Source: DATDPY01 sp964395765 (GTDB lineage: Bacteria > Bacteroidota > Bacteroidia > Cytophagales > Cyclobacteriaceae). From it: a stretch of 39,278 nucleotides of DNA. Shown in pieces: positions 1-8,004 of this stretch. The notes beneath the pieces are model-generated. The model ran no database searches and was not told the origin of the DNA. It was given only the letters and a program-made list of their open reading frames with translations. The DNA is taken from assembly GCA_964395765.1 (NCBI GenBank), contig CAYNCU010000010.1, positions 1 to 39,278 on the forward strand, given 5' to 3'. Numbering within the stretch: the first letter of the stretch is position 1; each line of letters begins with the position of its first letter. The position numbers and the translations under genes were made by a program.

Positions 1-1801
1 AGGTCATCATGATATCGGCAGCGGTAATAATACCCAGTATTTTGGGCGGATGATCATGGTCATCGATCACCAGTAATTCTTCCACCTGGTTTTCCTGCAT
101 GATCTGCTGGGCCTTGAGGATTGATTCATATGGATGAGCTTCCAGGATCGATTTATTCATAATATCCATAGCCGTCTTATTGGTGCCGTTTTCATCTTGC
201 AACAAATGGGTTACATCGGAAACATTGAACATCCCGACCAGTTTATTTTCATGATCCACCACCGGAAAAATTCGTTGGCTGGTATCGGCAGCCAGTTTAA
301 GGATATTCTCAATCTTCCAGTCCTCGGGAATGGTCATTACCCTTCTGGTTTTTTTATAGGTTTCTTCCACCGTAGTGGTTTCGAAAATATCAGGAGCATA
401 TTCTCCGAAGTGTGCCTGGGAATAGATCTTGCTGGGGACCTGGCTTCGGTAAATACTCCATTTCTTTCTTGCTACCAGGTAGGCGATGGAACATACCCAC
501 ATACTGGGCAGCAGCAATTCATAATTTCCGGTCAGTTCGCTTACCATAATAATGGTGGAAATCGGGGTGTTGGCTGCAGCCGCAAAAAATCCTGCCATTC
601 CGACGATGGCGAATGTGGAAGGATACAGGGTAAGCCGGGGGAAAATAAATTGCATGATATAACCGATAGAAGCGCCGAGGGTTCCGCCAATTACCATGGA
701 AGGTCCGAAAACACCTGCACTTCCACCCGAGCTAATGGTAAAGGACGTCGTCAAAATCTTACCGATCGCCACCAGGATCAGGATCGCGAGGGTCAGGTGG
801 GTAACGTCATTCTGAAGTATTTCCTGGAGGATGCCGTATCCGCCTCCCAACACATCGATCACAAATTTCCTGTCATGGGTCACCTCAATCAGAATGAGCC
901 CTATGGTTCCGGTGATAAGGCCCCCGATCATGGGTTTGATCATATTCGGGATTTTCCATTTCCCAAAGATCTCCTTGATGCCGTAAAATGTTTTCACAAA
1001 AACAAAAGCAGCGAAGGCCAGGATCAGGGCTTCAATGGAATAGGGAATAAGATCGAAGGCATTCGAGAAGCCATGCTGGCCGGCATCGGTAAACATGTGG
1101 CCCCAACCGAACCGGAATGAATAAACGGAATAAGCAATGATGGATGAGACAATAGCCGGGAGCAATACTTCGGTTTCAACTTCCGCGGAGGAATATAATA
1201 CTTCAGCGCCAAACAAAGCCCCGGCAAGGGGCGCCCTGAATATACTTCCTATACCGGCTCCTACTCCGGCAGCCACCAGCCAGCGCCTGGTTTTAATATC
1301 AAGTCCTAACCGCAAGGAAAGAAAACTGCCGATCCCGGCGCCGATCTGGGCGATAGGACCTTCACGTCCACCCGATCCGCCGGTTCCTAAAGTGATTACT
1401 GATGCGAAGAGCTTAATAACCGGAACAATTGGTCTGATGATCCCCCGTTTCCTGTGAAAGGCATTGATGGCTTCATCGGTTCCGTGCCCTTCCGCTTCCG
1501 GAGCGAACTGGAATACCAGGAAGCCGGCAATAAGGCCGCCTATCGCCGGAATGATGATAACCAGAATAGGATAAAAAGTCCCAAGTGTAAAATGACTGAC
1601 GTAAGTTTCGCCCCCCGGCCGCATTGGCTGAAGTCCCATCCAGTGGCCTATGGCATATTCCCTGACATAAATTAGAAAAGTCTGAAATAAGATGGCCCCT
1701 AATCCGCTTACGATGCCAACAATTGACCCCAGAAAAAGCCACCGGCCCGCTAACCTGAAATCAAATTCTCCTCTGAGAAACGAAAACCTGAATATCTTCA
1801 T
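1..1801 (-). CDS. ClC-family chloride channel/transporter with CBS domains (3' end outside window)
   Basis: This is a polytopic inner-membrane protein that moves chloride. The frame is open from an ATG at 1801 to the window edge, about 600 residues, so the C-terminus is missing. ClC signatures are visible: GSGGREGP with the gating glutamate at residue 147, GSAGVFGP near residue 330, and an ELTGNYELLLP segment carrying the conserved pore tyrosine. The usual first motif GSGIP is replaced by GHGTD (His106). The inner proton-pathway glutamate, E203 in the E. coli protein, aligns with Val201 in APLAGALFGAEV, as in eukaryotic ClC channels. Two CBS domains follow from about residue 480 (RRVMTIPED and AMDIMNK), suggesting nucleotide control. 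A purine-rich AAGAGG lies just before the start. The gene appears monocistronic. The family is certain; channel versus antiporter is inferred. Confidence 0.95.
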   Translation of the reverse strand, partial: MKIFRFSFLRGEFDFRLAGRWLFLGSIVGIVSGLGAILFQTFLIYVREYAIGHWMGLQPMRPGGETYVSHFTLGTFYPILVIIIPAIGGLIAGFLVFQFAPEAEGHGTDEAINAFHRKRGIIRPIVPVIKLFASVITLGTGGSGGREGPIAQIGAGIGSFLSLRLGLDIKTRRWLVAAGVGAGIGSIFRAPLAGALFGAEVLYSSAEVETEVLLPAIVSSIIAYSVYSFRFGWGHMFTDAGQHGFSNAFDLIPYSIEALILAFAAFVFVKTFYGIKEIFGKWKIPNMIKPMIGGLITGTIGLILIEVTHDRKFVIDVLGGGYGILQEILQNDVTHLTLAILILVAIGKILTTSFTISSGGSAGVFGPSMVIGGTLGASIGYIMQFIFPRLTLYPSTFAIVGMAGFFAAAANTPISTIIMVSELTGNYELLLPSMWVCSIAYLVARKKWSIYRSQVPSKIYSQAHFGEYAPDIFETTTVEETYKKTRRVMTIPEDWKIENILKLAADTSQRIFPVVDHENKLVGMFNVSDVTHLLQDENGTNKTAMDIMNKSILEAHPYESILKAQQIMQENQVEELLVIDDHDHPPKILGIITAADIMMT

Positions 1802-2150
1802 TTACCTCTTCGTATCAGCCCTTTTTTGTCAACTCCTTCTGTATTAATAGTTTGAGCCCTCTAATGTACCTTATTTACATTAAGAATGATATATAATTGA
1901 AGGGAAATAAGTTCCGGAAAAGTGATCAGGGTTTAACCCAACGAAAACTGAAACTTATGATTTCGGCTCGCAGATTTCAGATTTTGATCTCAGGTAAGAC
2001 GGATCCCAGGGGTTCTTTTATAGCTTAGCACTTTTATCACCTGATGCATTTTGAATGGGATGTAAATCAGTATCCTGAATCTTAAATCAAAATCCGATTT
2101 CTGAAATATGAACACTAATTAAGGGAATACAATCTAAATAAAAGGGGATG
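1802..2150. other. Intergenic region between feoB and the ClC gene
   Basis: This is a 349-base gap with no convincing ORF, tRNA or structured RNA. It must carry the ClC promoter on the minus strand, but no clean TAnnTTTG box is visible there. It holds an imperfect long-range inverted repeat with arms at 1974-1988 and 2086-2107. Confidence 0.6.
1974..2107. repeat. Imperfect inverted repeat, arms about 100 bases apart
   Basis: The left arm at 1974-1988 (ATTTCAGATTTTGAT) matches the reverse complement of 2086-2107 apart from seven extra bases inside the right arm. This could be a degenerate intergenic repeat or a weak RNA fold. Chance is possible in AT-rich DNA. Confidence 0.35.
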
Positions 2151-4268
2151 CTATTTGAGGATATTGTAAACAACAAAGGAACACAGGTAAGCAAGACCGG
2201 ACATGTAAACCACCTGAAGCAAAGGCCACTTCAGGCTTTTGGTTTCCCGGAAAACCACCGCCAGCGTACTCATACATTGCATGGCAAAGACATAGTATAT
2301 AATCAATGAAAAAGCCACGGCAGGAGTATAAACGGGGAGCCCGGTATCCGGATTTTTCTCACTCTGCAGGCGGGTACGGATGGTCCCGGTATCATCGATA
2401 TCTCCCCCTATACTGTATAGGGTAGCCATAGTCCCGACAAAAATTTCACGCGCCGCAAAGGATGAGATAATAGCAATTCCCATTTTCCAGTCGAATCCAA
2501 GCGGGCGAATAACCGGTTCAATGGTCTTCCCGATCATCCCGGCATAGGAATTTTCGAGCTTAAAGGATGCTACTTCCCTTTTCACTTTCACAGGGTTAAG
2601 ATTTTGCATTTGCGGTTCACTCTTCACAATGGCTTCGGCATTTTTAAATTTATTTCCGGGCCCGTAATTGGCCAGCACCCAAAGGATAATGGAGATGGCT
2701 ATAATAATTTTACCGGCTACCAGCACAAAGGTCCTGGACTTTTCCCAAAGGGTAAGGCCGACGTTTTTCCAGCGCGGTAATTTATATAACGGCAATTCCA
2801 TGATCAGGAAGCTCCGTTCCTTTCTTTTGAAGATCACTTTGATAAGCAAGGCTGATAAAATTGCGGCCAAAAATCCGAGGATATATAATCCCATAAGGGT
2901 CAAACCCTGCAGGTTAAGGATACCGAGAATATAACGGTTGGGAACCACCAGGGCGATCAGGATCGTATAAACCGGCAACCGTGCAGAACAACTGATCAGC
3001 GGAGCCACAAATATTGTAGATAACCTATCTTTCCAGTCATCGATAGAGCGGGTGGCCATGATGGCCGGAATGGCGCAGGCCACGCCAGAGATCAGGGGAA
3101 CGATACTCCGGCCGTTTAACCCGAATTTCCGCATGATCTTGTCCATGAGATAAACAACTCTTGCCATATACCCGGATTCCTCCAGCAGGGAAATAAAGGC
3201 AAACAGGATGGCAATCTGGGGCACGAATATCAGGATTCCCCCGATACCGGGTATGATCCCGTCGACAATCAAATTGGAAAGCATGCCCGCGGGGAGTATG
3301 TCTTTAAGAAATCGGCTTAGGTCCGAAAATGAATGGTCAATCAGGTTCATCGGGTACTCAGCCCATGAAAAAATCGCCTGGAAGACAAGAAATAGAATGA
3401 CAAAGAAAATAAGGTAGCCCCATATCCGGTGGGTTAATATCTTATCGATCCTGTCGGTCAGTGTGAATTTGGCGTTTTCATCAGCCGAAGCGACCGTTCC
3501 CTCAAGCCTGTTGTTGATAATCCCGTAACGACTTATGGTTTCTTCCGCCTGGCAAGCATTCGCATCGAAACCATAGGATGAACGAAGTGCACTCAGCTTT
3601 TCTCTTTCGGCTTTGGAAATTAATGCGGCGGGGTCGTGAACGGCAAGCTGCCACGACCTGTAGTCATTACTGATATTGAATTCCTTTTTTATTTCACCTA
3701 CCAGATCGCAGTATTTTTCGAATCCATTGAACTGTGGTTTATTTACCGGGATCAGCCTATATTGCTGAAGAACGTTTTTGAGTTTATCAATACCTTCACC
3801 GTTCCTGGCATTAATCTCAACCACAGGAACGTTGAAATTCATGGATATTTTTTTTGCATCGATTTTTATTCCTGATTTCCGGGCCACGTCAATCATATTC
3901 AGGGCGAGGACTACAGGCAATCCCATATCCCGGACCTGTGAAAATAAAAGCATGTTCCTTTTCAGATTTACCGCGTCGGTGATTACCACCACGATGGATG
4001 GGTTATCCGAATGCATTTCGGTAAAAAGGGTTTCAAAAACCACCCTTTCATCGGCAGAACGGGGATAAATGCTATAAGATCCGGGAAGGTCAAGAATTTC
4101 AGCGCTGATTGAATTGTTAATAAGGCAGTTACCTGATTTTTTATCAACCGTTACGCCGGGGTAATTACCTATTTTCTGATTGAGGCCTGTGAGTTGGTTG
4201 AACAGGGATGTTTTACCGGAATTGGGATTCCCTACAAGCGCCACTCGGATCTTTTCACGGGCCATCAT
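2151..4268 (-). CDS. feoB: Ferrous iron transporter FeoB
   Basis: FeoB is the inner-membrane Fe(II) permease with an N-terminal cytosolic G protein. At 705 residues it is normal length. The G1 motif GNPNSGKT is at residues 13-20, G3 DLPG at 60-63 and G4 NMID at 124-127. The membrane part begins near residue 275 and contains two Gate-type halves, with the conserved segments GVACAIPAIMATR and SSFAAREIFVGTM. No Cys-rich FeoC-like tail is present. The gene follows feoA with a ten-base gap in the same direction, so it is translated from the feoA promoter. In many Bacteroidota feoA and feoB are fused; here they are separate. The start could be either Met of the MMAREK pair. Confidence 0.98.
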   Translation of the reverse strand: MMAREKIRVALVGNPNSGKTSLFNQLTGLNQKIGNYPGVTVDKKSGNCLINNSISAEILDLPGSYSIYPRSADERVVFETLFTEMHSDNPSIVVVITDAVNLKRNMLLFSQVRDMGLPVVLALNMIDVARKSGIKIDAKKISMNFNVPVVEINARNGEGIDKLKNVLQQYRLIPVNKPQFNGFEKYCDLVGEIKKEFNISNDYRSWQLAVHDPAALISKAEREKLSALRSSYGFDANACQAEETISRYGIINNRLEGTVASADENAKFTLTDRIDKILTHRIWGYLIFFVILFLVFQAIFSWAEYPMNLIDHSFSDLSRFLKDILPAGMLSNLIVDGIIPGIGGILIFVPQIAILFAFISLLEESGYMARVVYLMDKIMRKFGLNGRSIVPLISGVACAIPAIMATRSIDDWKDRLSTIFVAPLISCSARLPVYTILIALVVPNRYILGILNLQGLTLMGLYILGFLAAILSALLIKVIFKRKERSFLIMELPLYKLPRWKNVGLTLWEKSRTFVLVAGKIIIAISIILWVLANYGPGNKFKNAEAIVKSEPQMQNLNPVKVKREVASFKLENSYAGMIGKTIEPVIRPLGFDWKMGIAIISSFAAREIFVGTMATLYSIGGDIDDTGTIRTRLQSEKNPDTGLPVYTPAVAFSLIIYYVFAMQCMSTLAVVFRETKSLKWPLLQVVYMSGLAYLCSFVVYNILK

Positions 4269-4278
4269 TTCCGAAGAG

Positions 4279-4500
4279 TCACTGGAGATTTATCAGCGCC
4301 GCTTCATCCAGTCTGATCGACACATTATAACCTGATACACGTACCGAAATAGGATCTCCCATAGGCGCTTTACCATTCAATTTTATCTCAGAACCCGGTA
4401 AAAAGCCCATTTCCAGGAGTTTCAGAGACAGGTTATTGTCGCCAAAGCCCTTAATTACGCCAATTTCCCCCTTTATCAGGTCCGCCACTGTCCTCTCCAT
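4279..4500 (-). CDS. feoA: Ferrous iron transport protein FeoA
   Basis: FeoA is a small cytosolic SH3-like partner needed for FeoB activity. The product is about 73 residues from the ATG at 4500 (MERTVADLIKG). The FeoA core is visible: LLEMGFLPGSEIKL and DPISVRVSGYNVSIRLDEA. The frame is open up to an ATG at 4539, but the likely -7 promoter box at 4537-4544 puts transcription start near 4530, so that start would lie outside the mRNA. An intermediate ATG at 4524 cannot be excluded. No Shine-Dalgarno is seen, as usual in this phylum. It is first in a feoAB operon. Confidence 0.93.
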   Translation of the reverse strand: MERTVADLIKGEIGVIKGFGDNNLSLKLLEMGFLPGSEIKLNGKAPMGDPISVRVSGYNVSIRLDEAALINLQ

Positions 4501-4536
4501 TTTTTTATTTTTATTTAGATTCATTATAAATAAGAT

Positions 4537-4567
4537 CAAAAATATCTATGTAATAGAACAATAACAA
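4537..4567 (-). promoter_or_regulatory. feoAB promoter, Bacteroidota type
   Basis: Read on the minus strand: TTG (complement of 4565-4567), exactly 20 bases, then TATTTTTG (complement of 4537-4544), a full match to the TAnnTTTG -7 box. Transcription would start near 4530, leaving about 30 bases before the feoA ATG at 4500. The same TTG-N20-TAnnTTTG layout precedes hemX and the blaI-like gene. Confidence 0.65.
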
Positions 4568-4710
4568 CCTATTTCTCAACAAATAAATTGCAACACAAAT
4601 ATTTCCACATAATGGTCAGGAGTCCTATGATTTTAATCATGGATATTGCTGATCTAACCTTAAAAATTTATGAGATTTGATCGAAAAAGAGGGGAAATGA
4701 ACATAAAAAG

Positions 4711-7700
4711 GTGATACAGGAGACGAATTTTCATATTTACCGTTCCTCCGCAGGATCAGGGAAAACATATAACCTTGCCAGGGAGTACCTTAAACTGGCT
4801 CTGGAAAGGCCGGGCGCTTATCGTCATATCCTGGCGGTAACGTTTACCAATAAGGCGACATGTGAAATGAAAACGAGGATCATTGGTGAGCTGGCGGAAA
4901 TGACCTCCCCTGAATCTCAGTCTTCCATGGCCGCTGAATTATCGGCCAGCTTAAACCTGAACCGTCTTCAGCTTCAGGAAAGATCACTGCTAGTCCTTCG
5001 TTCCATCCTTCACGACTATTATCATTTTGCCGTAACTACCATCGACAGTTTTTTTCAGAAAGTAATCCTGGGATTCGCAAGGGAAATCGGATTGCAGGGG
5101 GGGTATGAAGTTGAAATGGATACCGATAAGGTGTTGTCGGAGGTAACCGACCTGATGTTTTCCGAACTCGGCGATGACCCGAAACTGCTTGACTGGCTGG
5201 TACAGTTTTCCGATTCGATCATGAAAGAAGAAAGGGGTTGGGATGTCAGAAAAGAAATTGTAAAACTGGGGAAAGAAATATTCAGGGAATCGTATGCAGG
5301 AATACGGGAAAAACTCGATGAGGAAGAATCACAGTCGCCGGAAATTAACCGGTTAAGGGATAAAATAGCCGTTATAAAATTCAGCTTTGAAAAAGATATG
5401 AAAAAAATGGCCGGGGAAGCGGCGGAAGTGATCCGGCAAAAAGGATATTCAGTGGAGGATTTTTCCAACAGGAAGGCAGGTGTTGCCGGTTATTTTCAAA
5501 ATATAATTGACGGGAAATACGATTATGGGAGCCGTGTTGAAAAGGCGCTTCAGGATCCTTCCGCATGGTTGTCGAAAAGCTCTCCTTTAAAGGATGAACT
5601 CATTCCTTTCATCAAAGATGAATTGTTGCCGAGGTTAAGGAGAATTGTCGAATACTATGACCATTATAGGATCGCCTATTATTCAACCGACGAACTTTAT
5701 AGATATTTATATACTTTCGGATTATTATCCAATCTAACCTCGAAGCTCGGTCATTACCGCGATGAACACGGCGCGATCCTGATTTCCGATCTTTCCCTTT
5801 TCCTGAAGGAGATCACCGGTAACAATGATGCCCCGTTCATTTATGAAAAGGCAGGCATTTTTTACGATCATTTTCTGATTGACGAATTTCAGGATACCAG
5901 CCGGGTACAATGGGAAAATTTTTCTCCGCTGGTAAAAAATTCGCTGGCGCAGGGAAACCTGAACCTGGTGGTGGGGGATGTTAAACAATCGGTTTACCGG
6001 TGGCGCGGCAGTGACTGGCGTATACTCGATCATGATCTTGAAGAGAACATCGGGGATGTGTATATCCGGAAATTCAACCTCTCAAAAAACTGGCGCAGCA
6101 GGGAATATATAATCCGGTTCAATAATGAGTTTTTCAGCCGGTCGGTTTCGCTGTTAAGTCAATGGCTTGAAAATGAAATTCCCGAAGAAGGGAATTCTCA
6201 ATCCGGTGAATTGACCTATCTTTCCAATGCCTATGCCGACCTTTTACAAGAGCTACCGGAACAAAAAGGAAATAATCCGGAAGGTTATGTAAATATCCGG
6301 TTTGTGGACGCTAACGAAGAGGAGGAGGTAATCGGCGGAAATTTCAGATCGACAGTCCTGAAGAAACTCCCTGCCCTTTTCGAAGAAGTACAGGACGGGG
6401 GAATCAGGCCCTGTGATATGGCCATTCTTGTAAGAAATAATTCCGAAGGAAAGGAAGTTGCCCGCTACATGCTTGAATTTGCAGGCTCCCCCGATGCGCG
6501 GAAAGGTTATAAATACGAAGTCGTTTCGTCGGAATCTCTCACCCTTGGTGTCTCATCTTCAGTGAACGTTCTGGTTAATGCCTTGAAATACATCAACAAC
6601 CCGGAGGATGATCTGGCCGGGATCAACCTGGTCTTTTATTACAGGAAGGCTTCGGACCGGGATAATGCGGCTTCATGGCACGAATCGTTTCAATCCCTGT
6701 TAACCAATGCAAAACAAGGTAAAATCACTTTCGATAGTTTCCCACCGGAGTTTACAGGTAACTTGCAGGGGTATTCCTCCTATCCCCTGAATGAACTGGT
6801 TTCAAAGCTCATACCGGATCTTCGCATGGATTCCCTGAAGGGAGAACTCCCGTACCTGTTGGGATTCCAGGATGCCGTGAATGAATTCACAACCGGAAAC
6901 AGAAGCGATATCAGCAGTTTCCTGGAATGGTGGGAAGAAGAAGGATGTGAACAATCCATTCATTTGCCGGACAACCAGGAGGCCGCCAGGATTCTTACCA
7001 TTCATAAAGCCAAGGGCCTTGAATTTCGCTTCGTGATCATTCCATTCTGTAACTGGATGCTGGATCTGGATGCAAGAAAAGATAACATTCTATGGATGGA
7101 GGCTAAAAAAGCAAAACTTGACTTTGATCTCCTGCTGCCGGTGAAATATTCTAAGAACCTCACGAAAACTTATTTCATACAGGAATATTTCAGGGAAAAA
7201 ATCATGTCGTTCATTGATAACCTGAATCTGCTGTATGTTGCATTTACAAGGGCCTCGGAAGGGATTCGTGTGTTCGCTCCCTTGCCGAAGCCGACAAAGC
7301 AGGGAATCAGGCCTGATAAGACAGGCAATCTCCTTTATAACATTCTTGAAAATAATCAGGAGAGTTATAATAAGACCTTTGGGTTGGATATAAAAAAATT
7401 CTGGAATGCGGAGGAACATATTTTTGAATCGGGGGAACTTAATCCATCAGCAAAACCGGCCGGCCCTGCCGATGAATATACCCTTGATTCTTATTCCGGT
7501 TCCGGCTGGCAATCCAGGATATCATTCCGACGATCCGCTGAAAATGTATTTGTCGAAAACAATCAGTTGAAAAAGTCCCGGTTGAATAAAGGAGTGATCA
7601 TCCATGAAATCCTTTCCGAAATCATAACGAAAAATGACCTGGATAAAGCTATCGGAAAAGCACTGTCGAAAGGTATTATCGATACTGAAGAAGCCGGCGA

Positions 7701-8004
7701 AGTGAAACTATTAATAGAGGACTTGTTACATCAGCCTCTTATTTCCGACTGGTTTTCAGGGGAATGGGAAATAAAGACCGAAGCGCCGGTAATTCCCGCG
7801 CCTGGTGAACTGAACCGGATGGACAGGGTAATGTTCAGGGAAAATGCGGTGATCGTGTTGGATTATAAAACCGGGCAACCCCGGAAACAGGATAAGGATC
7901 AGGTCAGGAATTATATTAATATCCTGGGTCAAATGAATTATTCAAAGGTAGAAGGATACCTTCTGTACGTGGACAATGGAAAACTGGAACGCGTCGGGTT
8001 ATGA
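4711..8004 (+). CDS. addA: AddA/RecB-like helicase-nuclease (UvrD superfamily plus PD-(D/E)XK)
   Basis: This is a double-strand-break processing enzyme, an ATP-dependent 3'-5' helicase with a C-terminal RecB-type nuclease, 1097 residues long. Superfamily 1A motifs are in order: Walker A SSAGSGKTY (12-20), Walker B IDEFQD (390-395), motif III GDVKQSVYRWRG (422-433), motif V ILTIHKAKGLEF (761-772) and motif VI YVAFTRA (842-848). The nuclease domain keeps His965, Asp1038 (MDRV), Asp1051 and Lys1053 (LDYKTG), so it looks active. The start is GTG, the only reasonable choice just before Walker A. A six-codon ATG frame (4697-4714) ends over this GTG. The stop overlaps the next start by ATGA, so it is translationally coupled to the AddB-like partner. 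The phylum's version is divergent from Firmicute AddA, so the symbol is by function. Confidence 0.93.
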   Translation: MIQETNFHIYRSSAGSGKTYNLAREYLKLALERPGAYRHILAVTFTNKATCEMKTRIIGELAEMTSPESQSSMAAELSASLNLNRLQLQERSLLVLRSILHDYYHFAVTTIDSFFQKVILGFAREIGLQGGYEVEMDTDKVLSEVTDLMFSELGDDPKLLDWLVQFSDSIMKEERGWDVRKEIVKLGKEIFRESYAGIREKLDEEESQSPEINRLRDKIAVIKFSFEKDMKKMAGEAAEVIRQKGYSVEDFSNRKAGVAGYFQNIIDGKYDYGSRVEKALQDPSAWLSKSSPLKDELIPFIKDELLPRLRRIVEYYDHYRIAYYSTDELYRYLYTFGLLSNLTSKLGHYRDEHGAILISDLSLFLKEITGNNDAPFIYEKAGIFYDHFLIDEFQDTSRVQWENFSPLVKNSLAQGNLNLVVGDVKQSVYRWRGSDWRILDHDLEENIGDVYIRKFNLSKNWRSREYIIRFNNEFFSRSVSLLSQWLENEIPEEGNSQSGELTYLSNAYADLLQELPEQKGNNPEGYVNIRFVDANEEEEVIGGNFRSTVLKKLPALFEEVQDGGIRPCDMAILVRNNSEGKEVARYMLEFAGSPDARKGYKYEVVSSESLTLGVSSSVNVLVNALKYINNPEDDLAGINLVFYYRKASDRDNAASWHESFQSLLTNAKQGKITFDSFPPEFTGNLQGYSSYPLNELVSKLIPDLRMDSLKGELPYLLGFQDAVNEFTTGNRSDISSFLEWWEEEGCEQSIHLPDNQEAARILTIHKAKGLEFRFVIIPFCNWMLDLDARKDNILWMEAKKAKLDFDLLLPVKYSKNLTKTYFIQEYFREKIMSFIDNLNLLYVAFTRASEGIRVFAPLPKPTKQGIRPDKTGNLLYNILENNQESYNKTFGLDIKKFWNAEEHIFESGELNPSAKPAGPADEYTLDSYSGSGWQSRISFRRSAENVFVENNQLKKSRLNKGVIIHEILSEIITKNDLDKAIGKALSKGIIDTEEAGEVKLLIEDLLHQPLISDWFSGEWEIKTEAPVIPAPGELNRMDRVMFRENAVIVLDYKTGQPRKQDKDQVRNYINILGQMNYSKVEGYLLYVDNGKLERVGL

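Noticed and set aside
134..1120. Long plus-strand frame of 328 codons
   Set aside because: It is antisense to the ClC gene, whose motifs REGP, GVFGP and CBS domains are unambiguous; the plus frame has no family features.
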